Source: Wylensekiella montiformis (GTDB taxonomy: Bacteria > Bacillota > Negativicutes > Selenomonadales > Selenomonadaceae). From it: a stretch of 64,000 nt of DNA. The position numbers were made by a program, and so were the translations under genes. This document shows, piece after piece, positions 50,961 through 59,737 of this stretch; position 1 is the first letter of the stretch, and the number at the start of each line of letters is the position of its first letter. The notes beneath the pieces are model-generated. The model saw only the letters and a list, made by a program, of their open reading frames with translations. It searched no databases and had not been told where the DNA came from. Where the stretch lies: contig NZ_VUNL01000002.1 in the NCBI RefSeq assembly GCF_009697385.1, positions 186,001 through 250,000 on the forward strand, given 5' to 3'.

Positions 50961-52973
50961 TTATTTATCGTAATGCGTTACATTGAACTTCGGTTCCGCC
51001 GTCTTAGGCGTCCCGGATTCCTCACCGTCTGCAGGCTGATCTGTCTCAACGGCTTCATCCGGCTGCCCCTGCTCCTGCTGCGATACCAGTTCAGGAGAAA
51101 CCGGCGCCGGATCGCCATCCCGCGGCCCGTTATCTTCCGGTTCATCATCATGCGCGTCGTCATCAGACAGCCGTCCAGTCGTGAGCAGTTCTTCCAACTG
51201 CTTCGCGGTCAGCGTTTCACGTTCCATCAGCTCCTGTGCGATCAGCTCCAGCTTGTCGCGGTTGTCCGTGATGATCTGACGGCATGCTTCATATGCGGCT
51301 TCCAGATATTTACGGACCTCCTTATCGATCTCGCTGGCAACTTCTTCCGAATAATTGCGCTCATGATTGAAATCGCGTCCGAGAAAAACCTGGTGATTCT
51401 GACTTTCACCATAAGCCACAGGTCCGAGCACGTCACTCATGCCATACTGCATAATCATGCCGCGAACCATGCGCGTAGCCTGCTGAATGTCCTGGGACGC
51501 TCCTGTACTGATTTCCTTAAGGACGATCTCCTCGGCTACCCGACCGCCCATCGCCACCTTAAGGCGGTCAAGAAGCTCCGATTTCGTAGCATAATTGCGA
51601 TCCTCCTTCGGCAGCATCAGCGTATAGCCGCCGGCGCGCCCACGCGGAATAATCGTGACCTTATGCACCGGATCGGCATGTTTCAGCATCATGCCGACCA
51701 GCGTATGACCGCCTTCATGGTAAGCCGTCAGACGCTTTTCCTCATCATTCATGATATGCGACTTGCGCTCCGGACCAGCCATGACACGCTCAATCGCTTC
51801 CTCCATCTCACCCATGCCGATCTTCTTTTTATCACGGCGCGCGGCAAGCAGCGCAGCTTCATTCACCAGATTGCTGAGATCCGCTCCGGTAAACCCCGGC
51901 GTACGACGCGCCAGAATATCCAGATCCACATCACCGGCCACCGGCTTGCCCTTGGTATGCACCTTGAGAATAGCCAGACGTCCGCGGACATCCGGTTTAT
52001 CCACCACGATCTGACGGTCAAAACGTCCCGGACGAAGCAGAGCGGGATCCAGAATATCCGGACGATTTGTCGCGGCGATGATGATGATCCCCTCATTTGC
52101 TGCAAAGCCGTCCATCTCGACGAGCAGCTGATTCAGCGTCTGTTCACGCTCATCATGACCGCCGCCGACACCGGCGCCGCGCTGACGGCCAACTGCATCG
52201 ATTTCATCGATGAACACGATACATGGCGCATTTTTCTTCGCCTGATCGAAAAGATCCCGTACGCGGGAAGCACCCACACCGACAAACATCTCGACAAAAT
52301 CCGAACCGGATATCGAGAAAAACGGCACACCAGCTTCACCGGCTACCGCACGGGCCAGCAAGGTCTTGCCTGTTCCCGGAGGGCCGAAAAGCAATACGCC
52401 TTTGGGGATGCGCGCGCCAAGATCATTGTACTTCTTCGGATGCTTGAGGAATTCGACTACTTCCTCCAATTCCTGCTTGGCTTCATCCGCGCCGGCTACG
52501 TCCTTGAAATTCACCTTGATTTTATCCGCACCGCTCATACGGGCACGGCTCTTGCCGAACGACATGACGCGCCCGCCGCCGCCCTGCGTCTGCTGCATGA
52601 TAAAGAACCATACACCGACCAAAAGCAGGATGGGCAGCACCGAAGAAAACATCGTCGACCACCACGGCGGCTCCGGCGGATTCTCTGCAGAGATTTCCAC
52701 TCCCTTGTCGGTCAGCGTCTGGTAAAGCTGCGGATCGTTGTTCGGGGCATCGGGAGTAATGGTCGTAAACTCCGTTCCGTCCGACAGCGTTCCGCGAATT
52801 GTGTTCTGAATGATGACAACCTTCGATACCTTGCCCTCATCCACCTGCTGCAGGAACTGCGTATATCCGACTTCCTGCTTCGTCGTGTTCTTTGTTGAAA
52901 AATAGTCGATGATGGAGATCGCGACCAGAATGATCAACAAGTAGAACCCTACATTGCGAAGAAACTTATTCAA
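50961..52973 (-). CDS. ftsH: ATP-dependent zinc metalloprotease FtsH
   Basis: Membrane-anchored AAA+ protease for quality control. The 670-residue product has membrane helices at about 7-23 and 107-126 around an extracytoplasmic domain, Walker [10 protein letters not shown] (about 197-204), Walker [10 protein letters not shown], the second region of homology [20 protein letters not shown] and the zinc site HEGGH at about 419-423, where most homologues read HEAGH. The last 60 residues are acidic and Pro-rich. Starts at ATG 52973 after AAGGGGAGG. Confidence 0.97.
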   Translation of the reverse strand: MNKFLRNVGFYLLIILVAISIIDYFSTKNTTKQEVGYTQFLQQVDEGKVSKVVIIQNTIRGTLSDGTEFTTITPDAPNNDPQLYQTLTDKGVEISAENPPEPPWWSTMFSSVLPILLLVGVWFFIMQQTQGGGGRVMSFGKSRARMSGADKIKVNFKDVAGADEAKQELEEVVEFLKHPKKYNDLGARIPKGVLLFGPPGTGKTLLARAVAGEAGVPFFSISGSDFVEMFVGVGASRVRDLFDQAKKNAPCIVFIDEIDAVGRQRGAGVGGGHDEREQTLNQLLVEMDGFAANEGIIIIAATNRPDILDPALLRPGRFDRQIVVDKPDVRGRLAILKVHTKGKPVAGDVDLDILARRTPGFTGADLSNLVNEAALLAARRDKKKIGMGEMEEAIERVMAGPERKSHIMNDEEKRLTAYHEGGHTLVGMMLKHADPVHKVTIIPRGRAGGYTLMLPKEDRNYATKSELLDRLKVAMGGRVAEEIVLKEISTGASQDIQQATRMVRGMIMQYGMSDVLGPVAYGESQNHQVFLGRDFNHERNYSEEVASEIDKEVRKYLEAAYEACRQIITDNRDKLELIAQELMERETLTAKQLEELLTTGRLSDDDAHDDEPEDNGPRDGDPAPVSPELVSQQEQGQPDEAVETDQPADGEESGTPKTAEPKFNVTHYDK

Positions 52974-53041
52974 TCCATTGTCCTCCCCTTCCGGGAGCTT
53001 TTATGCTCCTCAGGATTCAAATTGATACCTCTTGTGCCTTT

Positions 53042-53587
53042 TCAGGCATATATTTCCGGTTTCAGGACGCCGATAAACGGCAGGTTGCGGTATTTCTCCG
53101 CGTAATCCAGGCCATATCCGACGATAAACTCATCCGGTATCTCGAAACCGCAGTAATCAATGGAAACATCAACGGTACGGCGTGAAGGCTTGGAAAGCAG
53201 CGCGCAAAGCTTGACGCTTTTGGGCTTGCGTTCCCTAAAATACTTCATCAGATAATTCATCGTCGTCCCCGAGTCGATGATATCTTCGATAATAATGAGA
53301 TGTTTTCCTTCCACATCGTAATCCAGATCTTTTAAAATCTTGACGGTGCCGCTGGTCGATGTACCATTGCCATAGCTTGATGCGATCATGAAATCAAAAT
53401 GTACCGGCAAGTCGATTTCACGGACCAAATCCGTATAGAATACCACCGCGCCCTTAAGAATGCCAACGCAGTAAATGGTTTCCTTTGCATCCTTGTAGTC
53501 CTCGGTGATTCGCTGTCCGAGTTCCCGAATCTTGGCCCGGATCTCCTCCTCTGTGAATACGACTTTTTCGATATCCTCTTTAATCAT
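53042..53587 (-). CDS. hpt: Hypoxanthine phosphoribosyltransferase
   Basis: Salvages hypoxanthine and guanine to IMP and GMP. The 181-residue product has [18 protein letters not shown], the PRPP motif [20 protein letters not shown] and [23 protein letters not shown] 53587 gives an eight-base spacing from AGAGGA; ATG 53593 is possible. It overlaps the tilS end. The tilS-hpt-ftsH order is shared with Bacillus and many bacteria. Confidence 0.96.
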   Translation of the reverse strand: MIKEDIEKVVFTEEEIRAKIRELGQRITEDYKDAKETIYCVGILKGAVVFYTDLVREIDLPVHFDFMIASSYGNGTSTSGTVKILKDLDYDVEGKHLIIIEDIIDSGTTMNYLMKYFRERKPKSVKLCALLSKPSRRTVDVSIDYCGFEIPDEFIVGYGLDYAEKYRNLPFIGVLKPEIYA

Positions 53588-54989
53588 GCTCATGTTCCTC
53601 TCTTCGTTTTACCGTGAGATACAGCACCGGTCTGTTCTCCTTTAAGGCTTGTTCCACCGGGCAGCATATACTGCGGCGATGGCCGATAACCCATAATATT
53701 TCCCTTCCGGATGCCAAAAGCGGCAGGCTGTCACGCCGTTCCTGCGGGATCCGGTCATCAATCAACAGTTTCTTGAGTTTCTTGCGCCCTGCTGGCAGCC
53801 GGATGGTATCCCCCGGCTGGCGGAAGCGCAAAACCAGCGGTTCGGACAAGGAATCCGGTGACAGATAAAAGGAATCCGCCTCCGTCTCCAAAGGAAGTGC
53901 TTTACGCCATACAGCATGACAGCAAAGCGGCCCGAAACAGGTGTCGCCGGGAATCGCCAGCGGCACTGCGACTGGCTTTTCTGCCGGTGTTGCATGAAAT
54001 GCACGCCGGCAGAAAAGCCAGCCGTAAGATCGCTCTGCTGCATAGCCGTTCGGCAATTCCTGCCGGCTTCCGGTCGTCCCCCGCAGACAAATGCCCCGCA
54101 GAAGTTCGGTCTGAACAAAGCCGAGATCCTGACCGCTTCCGGTCGTTTCCCGCCAGAAACGCCGCAGCAGGATTCGCTGGATAGCCGGATGTTGAGCGGC
54201 CAGCATCGAACAATTCAGTTCGACGCCCCGGTCCGCGCTGCGGATCCGATGCGCCTGCTGCCAGCACTGTCCGGCCTGCTGGTCCAGATATTCCTGCTCG
54301 CATGCCGCTACGTCGGACAACTGACACAAAGCCTGCGCCAGTTCAGGATTAAACATCCGGCGCAAAGCCGGAAGGACTTGCAGGCGAATCCGGTTGCGCG
54401 TACCATCCAGCTGCCAATTCGTACTGTCCTCCCGGGGCGTCAGATGCTCCCGGCGGCACCAGTCACGAATCTGACGCTTTGTCACGCCGAGCAGAGGACG
54501 GATGATGCGCCCATCGCAGCCGCTGCGCGGACGCATGGCAGACAACCCCCGTGTTCCAGTCCCCCGCAGGATGCGCATCAGCACGGTTTCTGCCTGATCA
54601 TCCGCATGATGCGCAACCGCCAAAACATCATACCCCCGGCATCGGCGCACCTTTTCCAGAAAATCATAACGAAGCTTTCGGGCCGCTGTTTCCAGCGACA
54701 ATCCCATCCGTTCTGCCGCCCGCGGAACGTCCGACTCGCCGGCCTCAAACGGAATGCCGCGCCGAAGGCAGTAATCCCGCACAAAGCGGGCATCCGCCCT
54801 GGACTCCTCGCCACGTATTCCATGCTCAAAATGCGCGGCCAAAATCCGCAGACAATACTTTTCCCGCAGGCGCCAGAGAATCTCCAGCATAGCCAGAGAA
54901 TCTGCTCCTCCGGAACAGGCCGCTACAATGCGGAGCCCAGACTGAAGCAACCCTTGTTCCACGCAAAAGCGCTCCACCTGTTCCATCAT
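53580..54989 (-). CDS. tilS: tRNA(Ile)-lysidine synthase TilS
   Basis: Converts C34 of tRNA-Ile to lysidine, restricting decoding to AUA. The 469-residue product has the PP-loop [16 protein letters not shown] (about 23-38), [36 protein letters not shown] and the [15 protein letters not shown] block; the C-terminal substrate domain is divergent but of normal length, ending [20 protein letters not shown]. Start ATG 54989; upstream is a terminator. Confidence 0.95.
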   Translation of the reverse strand: MMEQVERFCVEQGLLQSGLRIVAACSGGADSLAMLEILWRLREKYCLRILAAHFEHGIRGEESRADARFVRDYCLRRGIPFEAGESDVPRAAERMGLSLETAARKLRYDFLEKVRRCRGYDVLAVAHHADDQAETVLMRILRGTGTRGLSAMRPRSGCDGRIIRPLLGVTKRQIRDWCRREHLTPREDSTNWQLDGTRNRIRLQVLPALRRMFNPELAQALCQLSDVAACEQEYLDQQAGQCWQQAHRIRSADRGVELNCSMLAAQHPAIQRILLRRFWRETTGSGQDLGFVQTELLRGICLRGTTGSRQELPNGYAAERSYGWLFCRRAFHATPAEKPVAVPLAIPGDTCFGPLCCHAVWRKALPLETEADSFYLSPDSLSEPLVLRFRQPGDTIRLPAGRKKLKKLLIDDRIPQERRDSLPLLASGREILWVIGHRRSICCPVEQALKENRPVLYLTVKRREEHEHD

Positions 54990-55030
54990 CTTTCATCCCT
55001 CCGCACGATCCGCTTCCCAATCTGTCCTTG

Positions 55031-55066
55031 AAAAACAAACAAAAGCACCCTTATGCAGAGTGCTTT
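55031..55066 (-). terminator. Terminator after yabR
   Basis: Minus strand AAAGCAC-tctgcataagg-GTGCTTT followed by TGTTTGTTTTT. Confidence 0.7.
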
Positions 55067-55099
55067 GAACGTGTCTTGATATCAGTACGCATCGTACCA

Positions 55100-55558
55100 T
55101 CAATCTGAGCGACGGGAACCACGGCCTCCGCGTTTCGAGTCCGTCTTGCGGCGCAGGTCCGTCAGACGCTCGTCACTGTCCTTGAGAAAGCGGGAAAGCT
55201 TATCTTCAAAGGACGCATTGGAATGATTGAAGCGATTGCCCTTCCGGAAATCCCGCGGTCCGCGGGCCGGATGCGGCGACCGAACGGAAGGACTGCCGGC
55301 GGCAGCGTGCTCTTCCGATTTCTTTTCCTGGACTTGTTTGATAGAAAGACCGATCTTGCCCCTCTCATCAACAGTCAGGACCTTCACCCTGACTTTATCT
55401 TTTTCTTGAAGAAAATCGTGGACATCCTTGACATACACATCCGCGACTTCTGAGATATGGACGAGGCCCGTCTTGCCTTCCGGCAACTCGACAAATGCGC
55501 CGAAATTCGTAATGCCGGTTACAACACCCTCAACCACGCTGCCAACTTCTATGGACAA
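55100..55558 (-). CDS. yabR: S1 RNA-binding domain protein (YabR-like)
   Basis: A 152-residue protein with one S1 domain in residues 1-75 ([41 protein letters not shown]) and a basic, Arg/Ser/Gly-rich tail. YabR-type proteins sit between divIC and the tilS region in Bacillus; a role in RNA binding or translation is inferred. TTG 55558 follows AAGGAGG by about ten bases. A strong promoter lies just upstream. Confidence 0.9.
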   Translation of the reverse strand: MSIEVGSVVEGVVTGITNFGAFVELPEGKTGLVHISEVADVYVKDVHDFLQEKDKVRVKVLTVDERGKIGLSIKQVQEKKSEEHAAAGSPSVRSPHPARGPRDFRKGNRFNHSNASFEDKLSRFLKDSDERLTDLRRKTDSKRGGRGSRRSD

Positions 55559-55599
55559 ATTAATTCTTCCTCCTTAATGCAGTAAAGAATACACGCCTT

Positions 55600-55629
55600 A
55601 TTATAACCTTGACGGCAGAACAGTGTCAA
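55600..55629 (-). promoter_or_regulatory. Promoter of yabR
   Basis: Minus strand TTGACA, 18 bases, TATAAT: perfect hexamers, one base long in spacing. It lies in the gap after ftsB/divIC. Confidence 0.85.
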
Positions 55630-55642
55630 GGAGTATACCGAC

Positions 55643-55936
55643 TCATTTCCGCCCGGTGCTGTAAGGAAGTTCGCCCCTGCGTGTCATGCCCAGCTCCTCC
55701 CGGGCCAGTTTCTCGATATAATTCAGGTCGCCGAGCCGTTCCTTTTCCTGACGCAGCGCTTCGTTTTCCTGACGCGCAGCAGCCAGACGAGCCTCCGCCG
55801 AGGCCTGATCCTGACGGACCTGGCTCAGATACACCTGCTGTGAAATAAGGAGAAACGCAAAATAAACGACAATACCGGCCATAAGCAGATAAAACCAGCG
55901 AAAACGCCGTTTCCCGGTTCTATGTCCACGTCTCAT
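55643..55936 (-). CDS. Septum formation initiator FtsB/DivIC family
   Basis: Bitopic division protein of the FtsB/DivIC family that links with FtsL. The 97-residue product has a basic cytoplasmic start, one membrane helix (about 12-30, WFYLLMAGIVVYFAFLL), a Gln/Glu/Arg coiled coil (about 35-70) and the conserved end NYIEKLAREELGMTRRGEL. Position next to yabR matches Bacillus divIC. Start ATG 55936. Confidence 0.9.
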   Translation of the reverse strand: MRRGHRTGKRRFRWFYLLMAGIVVYFAFLLISQQVYLSQVRQDQASAEARLAAARQENEALRQEKERLGDLNYIEKLAREELGMTRRGELPYSTGRK

Positions 55937-56026
55937 TGCGATCCTCCTCTCACTGAATCATTGCTTTTAATCATACTGGGAAATTCGCGGCCTTGCAAGC
56001 GCGGGCAGAAATTATTTTTCCGCCGA

Positions 56027-56491
56027 TTATTTTTCCGACCACTGAAAATATCCGGTCGAGGCAATTCGGCGGAACGTAGAATGACAATAAGCGCAATGAA
56101 AATGATCCTGTACATTCTCCATATCCGGTTTTCCCTCTACCAGACGCACCGGCTGTCCCTCCACATAATCCATCAGACTGCCGCAGCGCGGACAGACGCA
56201 CTGACCGTTTGAATCACGGCGGAGCTGCACAGGCTGAAGATCGCCCGTATTTCGTATTCTTCCGGTCACCTCTCCGGCCGGTAGATCATGCTCGCCATAA
56301 AAGCCTGAGCCGAGCAGTTCCTGAAAATAACTATGGCAATGATTACAAACATACTTTGGATATACCGCCGACATGTCCGCTTTCCCATCCACGATCTGCA
56401 CCGCCCCGCCGCGGACAAAGTGAAGCTCCTCCTGACATCTTGGGCAGATGAACTGATCCCTTTCATTCTTCTTCAATTGATATAGTGCCAT
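56027..56491 (-). CDS. Tandem zinc-ribbon protein of unknown function
   Basis: Unrecognised 154-residue protein built from two copies of about 80 residues. Each copy has CPRC, then a V-x-x-G-K-x-DM stretch, then C-x2-CHS-x-F: first CPRCQEELHFV ... CNHCHSYF, second CPRCGSLMDYV ... CAYCHSTF. The eight Cys would bind two zincs. The copies differ outside the Cys cores, so the duplication is old. Start ATG 56491 is uncertain among ATG codons from 56491 to 56503. It lies between a UgtP-like gene and divIC. Confidence 0.7.
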   Translation of the reverse strand: MALYQLKKNERDQFICPRCQEELHFVRGGAVQIVDGKADMSAVYPKYVCNHCHSYFQELLGSGFYGEHDLPAGEVTGRIRNTGDLQPVQLRRDSNGQCVCPRCGSLMDYVEGQPVRLVEGKPDMENVQDHFHCAYCHSTFRRIASTGYFQWSEK

Positions 56492-56602
56492 TTCCATCAC
56501 CATTCTGCCATTTCGGCCGATTGAATTAAAAAACAAAGCATTTGAGAAAGATATTCCCCATTCCGCTGAAAAATCCTGCTTTGCCTGTCATTCTTTCCAC
56601 TT

Positions 56603-57733
56603 TTATAAAATCTGGCGGAGAATACCTCCCGCGATTCGTCCGGCAATCACACGAGCGGCATCCGGCCGCCCGCAGGCCAGTGCATGCTGCCGCATCCGCT
56701 CCAGACAGCCTCCGCCCAACAGATCGCGAACCGCCGCAGCCAGACGCTCACCAGGGTGCAGCCAGACTGCCGCGCCGTTTTTCGTAGCATAAACGGCGTT
56801 TTCCGTCTCCGGACCGGGAATGGGATCATGAAGCAGCATGGGAAGTCCCAGAACAAAGGCTTCGCTGATCGTCAGCGCCCCCGGCTTCGTAATCAGCAGA
56901 TCCGCTGCCTGCATCAGGCGGTGCGCCTGCTCCGTATACCCCCAGACCCGGACCAGATGACGGGATGTCTTGGCAAATCGCTTCGCTTCCGCGAGCAAAG
57001 CTTCATTGTGTCCGGCTACGACCAGCAAAGCCAGCCGTTCATGAATCGATTCCAGCTCCTGCAGAGTCGGCGCAATCCCGCCCAGCCCCAATCCACCCCC
57101 CATCAGCAGCACAGCGGGGCAGCCGTCAGGCAGATCCAGCTCTGCCCTTACCGCTTCTTTGCCCGGAAGGAAAGCCAGCCGTCCGTCCACGGGAATACCA
57201 TCTGCATAGAGCGATTGCTCCGAAAAATTCCGGGCAATCATTTCCTCCCTCATCGCCTCAGTCGCCATAAAATATTGTGTAACACCGGGATACAACCAGA
57301 TCTGATGCAGCGAATAATCGGTCATGACTACCGCCAGAGGAAGGTTGCTTTGATGGCGGCGTTTCCATAGGGATACCGCTCCTTCCGGAAAGGGATGCGT
57401 ACAAATCACTGCATCGGGATGGAAGCGCTCGATCAGCCGCGATATAACCGGCAGCATGACCACTGAAAAGGCCTTCTGAACCAGCGATCCGCCGGATGCG
57501 CCCCCGGCGATCCGATAGAACACGTCGTACAGGTTAGGGACAAAGGCCAGCATCTTCAGATAAATCTGCTTCATCAGCCAATGCAGTAGAGAAATCTGGC
57601 GCGACATGAAATCCACCGTTACAATTTCAGCCTCCGGCATCTGCTGCTGAAGTTCCCGTCGGACAGCCTCCGCTGCCTTGATATGACCGGAACCGATGGA
57701 TGCTGTCAGGATGAGTACCCGCCTCGCTGTCAA
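56603..57733 (-). CDS. MGDG synthase/UgtP-like glycosyltransferase (GT28)
   Basis: A 376-residue GT-B transferase of the monogalactosyl- or diglucosyl-diacylglycerol synthase family (MurG fold). It has the N-terminal LTASIGSGHIKAAEAV segment of the MGDG synthase domain, THPFPEGAVSLWK, DYSLHQIWLYPGVTQYF, GGGLGLGGI and the nucleotide-sugar site LITKPGALTISEAFVLGLPMLL. Acceptor is probably diacylglycerol, by family analogy only. TTG 57733 lies eight bases after AAGGGG. It follows an SDR gene by 52 bases. Confidence 0.85.
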   Translation of the reverse strand: MTARRVLILTASIGSGHIKAAEAVRRELQQQMPEAEIVTVDFMSRQISLLHWLMKQIYLKMLAFVPNLYDVFYRIAGGASGGSLVQKAFSVVMLPVISRLIERFHPDAVICTHPFPEGAVSLWKRRHQSNLPLAVVMTDYSLHQIWLYPGVTQYFMATEAMREEMIARNFSEQSLYADGIPVDGRLAFLPGKEAVRAELDLPDGCPAVLLMGGGLGLGGIAPTLQELESIHERLALLVVAGHNEALLAEAKRFAKTSRHLVRVWGYTEQAHRLMQAADLLITKPGALTISEAFVLGLPMLLHDPIPGPETENAVYATKNGAAVWLHPGERLAAAVRDLLGGGCLERMRQHALACGRPDAARVIAGRIAGGILRQIL

Positions 57734-57785
57734 TGTCTTTTCCCCTTCCCGTCTCCTTCTCGTTCTCTGCTTATTGTACCACATT

Positions 57786-58544
57786 TCATGCGGTCAGGCC
57801 ACCGTCCACGCCCCAGACCGCTCCGGTAACAAAAGAGGCCTGCGGCGATGCGAGAAACAGAATCAGGGCGGCCGCTTCTTCCGGCGTACCGATGCGTCCC
57901 AGCGGATAAACCGAGCTCATTTCCTTCAATCCCTGTTCGCGATCCGGCAGCTCATCCAACTGCTTTTGGGTCAGCGGCGTCATGATATCGCCGGGAGCAA
58001 CCGCATTGACCCGCACGCCGAAGCCGGCCAATTCCAGAGCAAGAGCCCTCGTAAACAAAACGACCGCCCCCTTGCTTGCACAGTATGCCGTACAATAATA
58101 ATTCCCCTGTACACCGGCATCCGAAGCCACATTGACGATATTGCCCCTTGAAGCCTTCAGAAGAGGAACGGCTGCCTGACACAGCAGATAGGTCCCTTTA
58201 AAATTCGTATCCATCACCGCATCGAGATGTTCTTCCGAAGTATTTTCGATCGACTCCTCCCAATAAATTCCGGCGGAATTGACCAGTACATCCAGGCGGC
58301 CGAACGACCGGCTGACCGCCTGAACGGCTTCCCGGCATTGCTCTGCCGATCGTACGTCTGCCGATACAAACTGAGCGCGGTCCCCGGCAGACAATTCCGC
58401 CAGCGCGGCACAGCCGCGCTTTTCCGATCGTCCGGCCAGGACAACGCATGCTCCATTGGCCAGAAAACCTTTCGCCGCAGCCAGACCGATACCGGAAGTT
58501 CCGCCTGAGATCAAAACAACCTGCCCGCTTTTTTTCTGACTCAT
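57786..58544 (-). CDS. Short-chain dehydrogenase/reductase (FabG-like)
   Basis: A 252-residue NAD(P)-dependent SDR. It has ISGGTSGIGLAAAKG, NSAGIYWEE, NVASDAGVQG, the catalytic YCASKGAV and the end FVTGAVWGVDGGLTA. The substrate is not evident. It is distinct from the FabG at 32727 and not in a lipid cluster, although it lies next to a glycolipid-type glycosyltransferase. Starts at ATG 58544. Confidence 0.88.
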   Translation of the reverse strand: MSQKKSGQVVLISGGTSGIGLAAAKGFLANGACVVLAGRSEKRGCAALAELSAGDRAQFVSADVRSAEQCREAVQAVSRSFGRLDVLVNSAGIYWEESIENTSEEHLDAVMDTNFKGTYLLCQAAVPLLKASRGNIVNVASDAGVQGNYYCTAYCASKGAVVLFTRALALELAGFGVRVNAVAPGDIMTPLTQKQLDELPDREQGLKEMSSVYPLGRIGTPEEAAALILFLASPQASFVTGAVWGVDGGLTA

Positions 58545-58571
58545 TTCTCCCTCGCTTTCCCGCTACAGATT

Positions 58572-58600
58572 CAAAAACCGGGTTCCCGCAGGAACCCGGT
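58572..58600 (-). terminator. Intrinsic terminator after the HU gene
   Basis: Minus strand ACCGGGTTCC-TGC-GGGAACCCGGT followed by TTTTTG. Confidence 0.9.
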
Positions 58601-58621
58601 ACAACAGTGCAATATCCTGAA

Positions 58622-58897
58622 TTATTTGTTCACGGCATCCTTCAATGCCTTTCCCGCCTTGAACGACGGACTGGACGATGCCGGAATCTCGATATCCTGT
58701 CCGGTACGCGGATTGCGCCCCTTACGAGCCGCACGTTTCTTCACTTCAAACGTGCCAAACCCGATCAGCTGAACCTTCTCTCCGCCAGCCAGCGCCTGCT
58801 GAACACAGTCAAACAGCGCGTTTACTGCCTTTTCCGCATCCTTTTTTGTCAAGCCGGCTTTTTCCGCCACTCCAGCTACCAATTCTGTTTTATTCAC
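58622..58897 (-). CDS. DNA-binding protein HU
   Basis: Nucleoid protein that bends DNA. The 91-residue product begins [25 protein letters not shown] in part and contains the signature [21 protein letters not shown] (split here), ending [13 protein letters not shown]. Its own promoter and terminator make it a single-gene unit. It occupies the place of yabO in the Bacillus order. Confidence 0.97.
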   Translation of the reverse strand: MNKTELVAGVAEKAGLTKKDAEKAVNALFDCVQQALAGGEKVQLIGFGTFEVKKRAARKGRNPRTGQDIEIPASSSPSFKAGKALKDAVNK

Positions 58898-58974
58898 AAT
58901 CGCAGCCTCCTTAAAGGTGTCCTCATTCCCGGCAGCTTATCTGTCACATTCGTACCGTCCTGCCGCTATAACAG

Positions 58975-59003
58975 AATTTATCAGAAAACCCTGAAAAAAT
59001 CAA
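58975..59003 (-). promoter_or_regulatory. Promoter of the HU gene
   Basis: Minus strand TTGATT, 17 bases, TAAATT, with TG just before the -10. It lies between the yabN-like gene and HU. Confidence 0.6.
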
Positions 59004-59041
59004 GAGGTTTCACGAAAAAACACGAATTGCTATACCGGACC

Positions 59042-59725
59042 TTATTCTTCTTTCGTCTCAGCACGAAGAAACAAACTGGTCAGGTGATCGATGTCCGGCT
59101 GGCGGTCCAGCTCAAAGAGCGGAATCGTCCGGATGGATTCATCCGGCAGCGCCAGATTATGCACATAGGTAACCTCGTACTCATCCGGATACCATTCCAT
59201 CAGCATCAGCTTCGTATCCGAAGCGATCTGACGGTTATAAATCTGTGTGACCACAAGAGATTGGACGGGGCGCTCCCGAAAGCGTCCAACATCCCCCGCA
59301 TCAAGAATTGTCAAACCGGAAATCGGATCCACGCCCAGCCGCGTATACAGAACCTCCACAAAACTCATTCCCGGAAGGATATTCACCGTCACTCCTGAAC
59401 CGACAGACAACCGGCGAAGCAGAACGACTGTGCGTTCGGCAACCAGCGGACTGCCGGGCACCGCGTAGACCAGACTTCCTTCCTGTCTGGCGCGCCGGAT
59501 CAGATCCTCCGCTACCGCCCGGTACAGCGATTCAAAATCCTCCGCATGTTCATAAAATCCGTCGTATGTCGTATAGGTGATGCCAGCCTGATCCAGCGCG
59601 GCGGCCGTCGGATGAATGCGTGTCCGGAGGATCAGATGCTCTGCCTGCTCCATGAGCGCCCAGCTTTCTCTGGTGATCAGGCCGGGGCGTCCCGGCCCCA
59701 GCCCTGCTACTGTTATCGTTGCCAT
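59042..59725 (-). CDS. Tetrapyrrole-methylase-domain protein (YabN N-terminal half, no MazG domain)
   Basis: A 227-residue SAM-dependent methylase-fold protein matching only the N-terminal half of YabN. It has ITVAGLGPGRPGLITRESW, LILRTRIHPTA, VYAVPGSPLVAERTVVLL and VNILPGMSFVEVLYTRLGVDP. In Bacillus this half is fused to a MazG nucleotide pyrophosphohydrolase; here a stop follows at ETKEE and the HU promoter begins. Whether MazG is encoded elsewhere or was lost is unknown. Downstream of mfd, 12 bases apart. Confidence 0.86.
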   Translation of the reverse strand: MATITVAGLGPGRPGLITRESWALMEQAEHLILRTRIHPTAAALDQAGITYTTYDGFYEHAEDFESLYRAVAEDLIRRARQEGSLVYAVPGSPLVAERTVVLLRRLSVGSGVTVNILPGMSFVEVLYTRLGVDPISGLTILDAGDVGRFRERPVQSLVVTQIYNRQIASDTKLMLMEWYPDEYEVTYVHNLALPDESIRTIPLFELDRQPDIDHLTSLFLRAETKEE

Positions 59726-59737
59726 ACTATCATCCTC

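Noticed and set aside
50901-52898. 665-codon open frame on the plus strand opposite ftsH
   Set aside because: It mirrors the codon positions of ftsH, has no ribosome-binding site and gives no recognisable domain. A by-product of GC-rich third positions.
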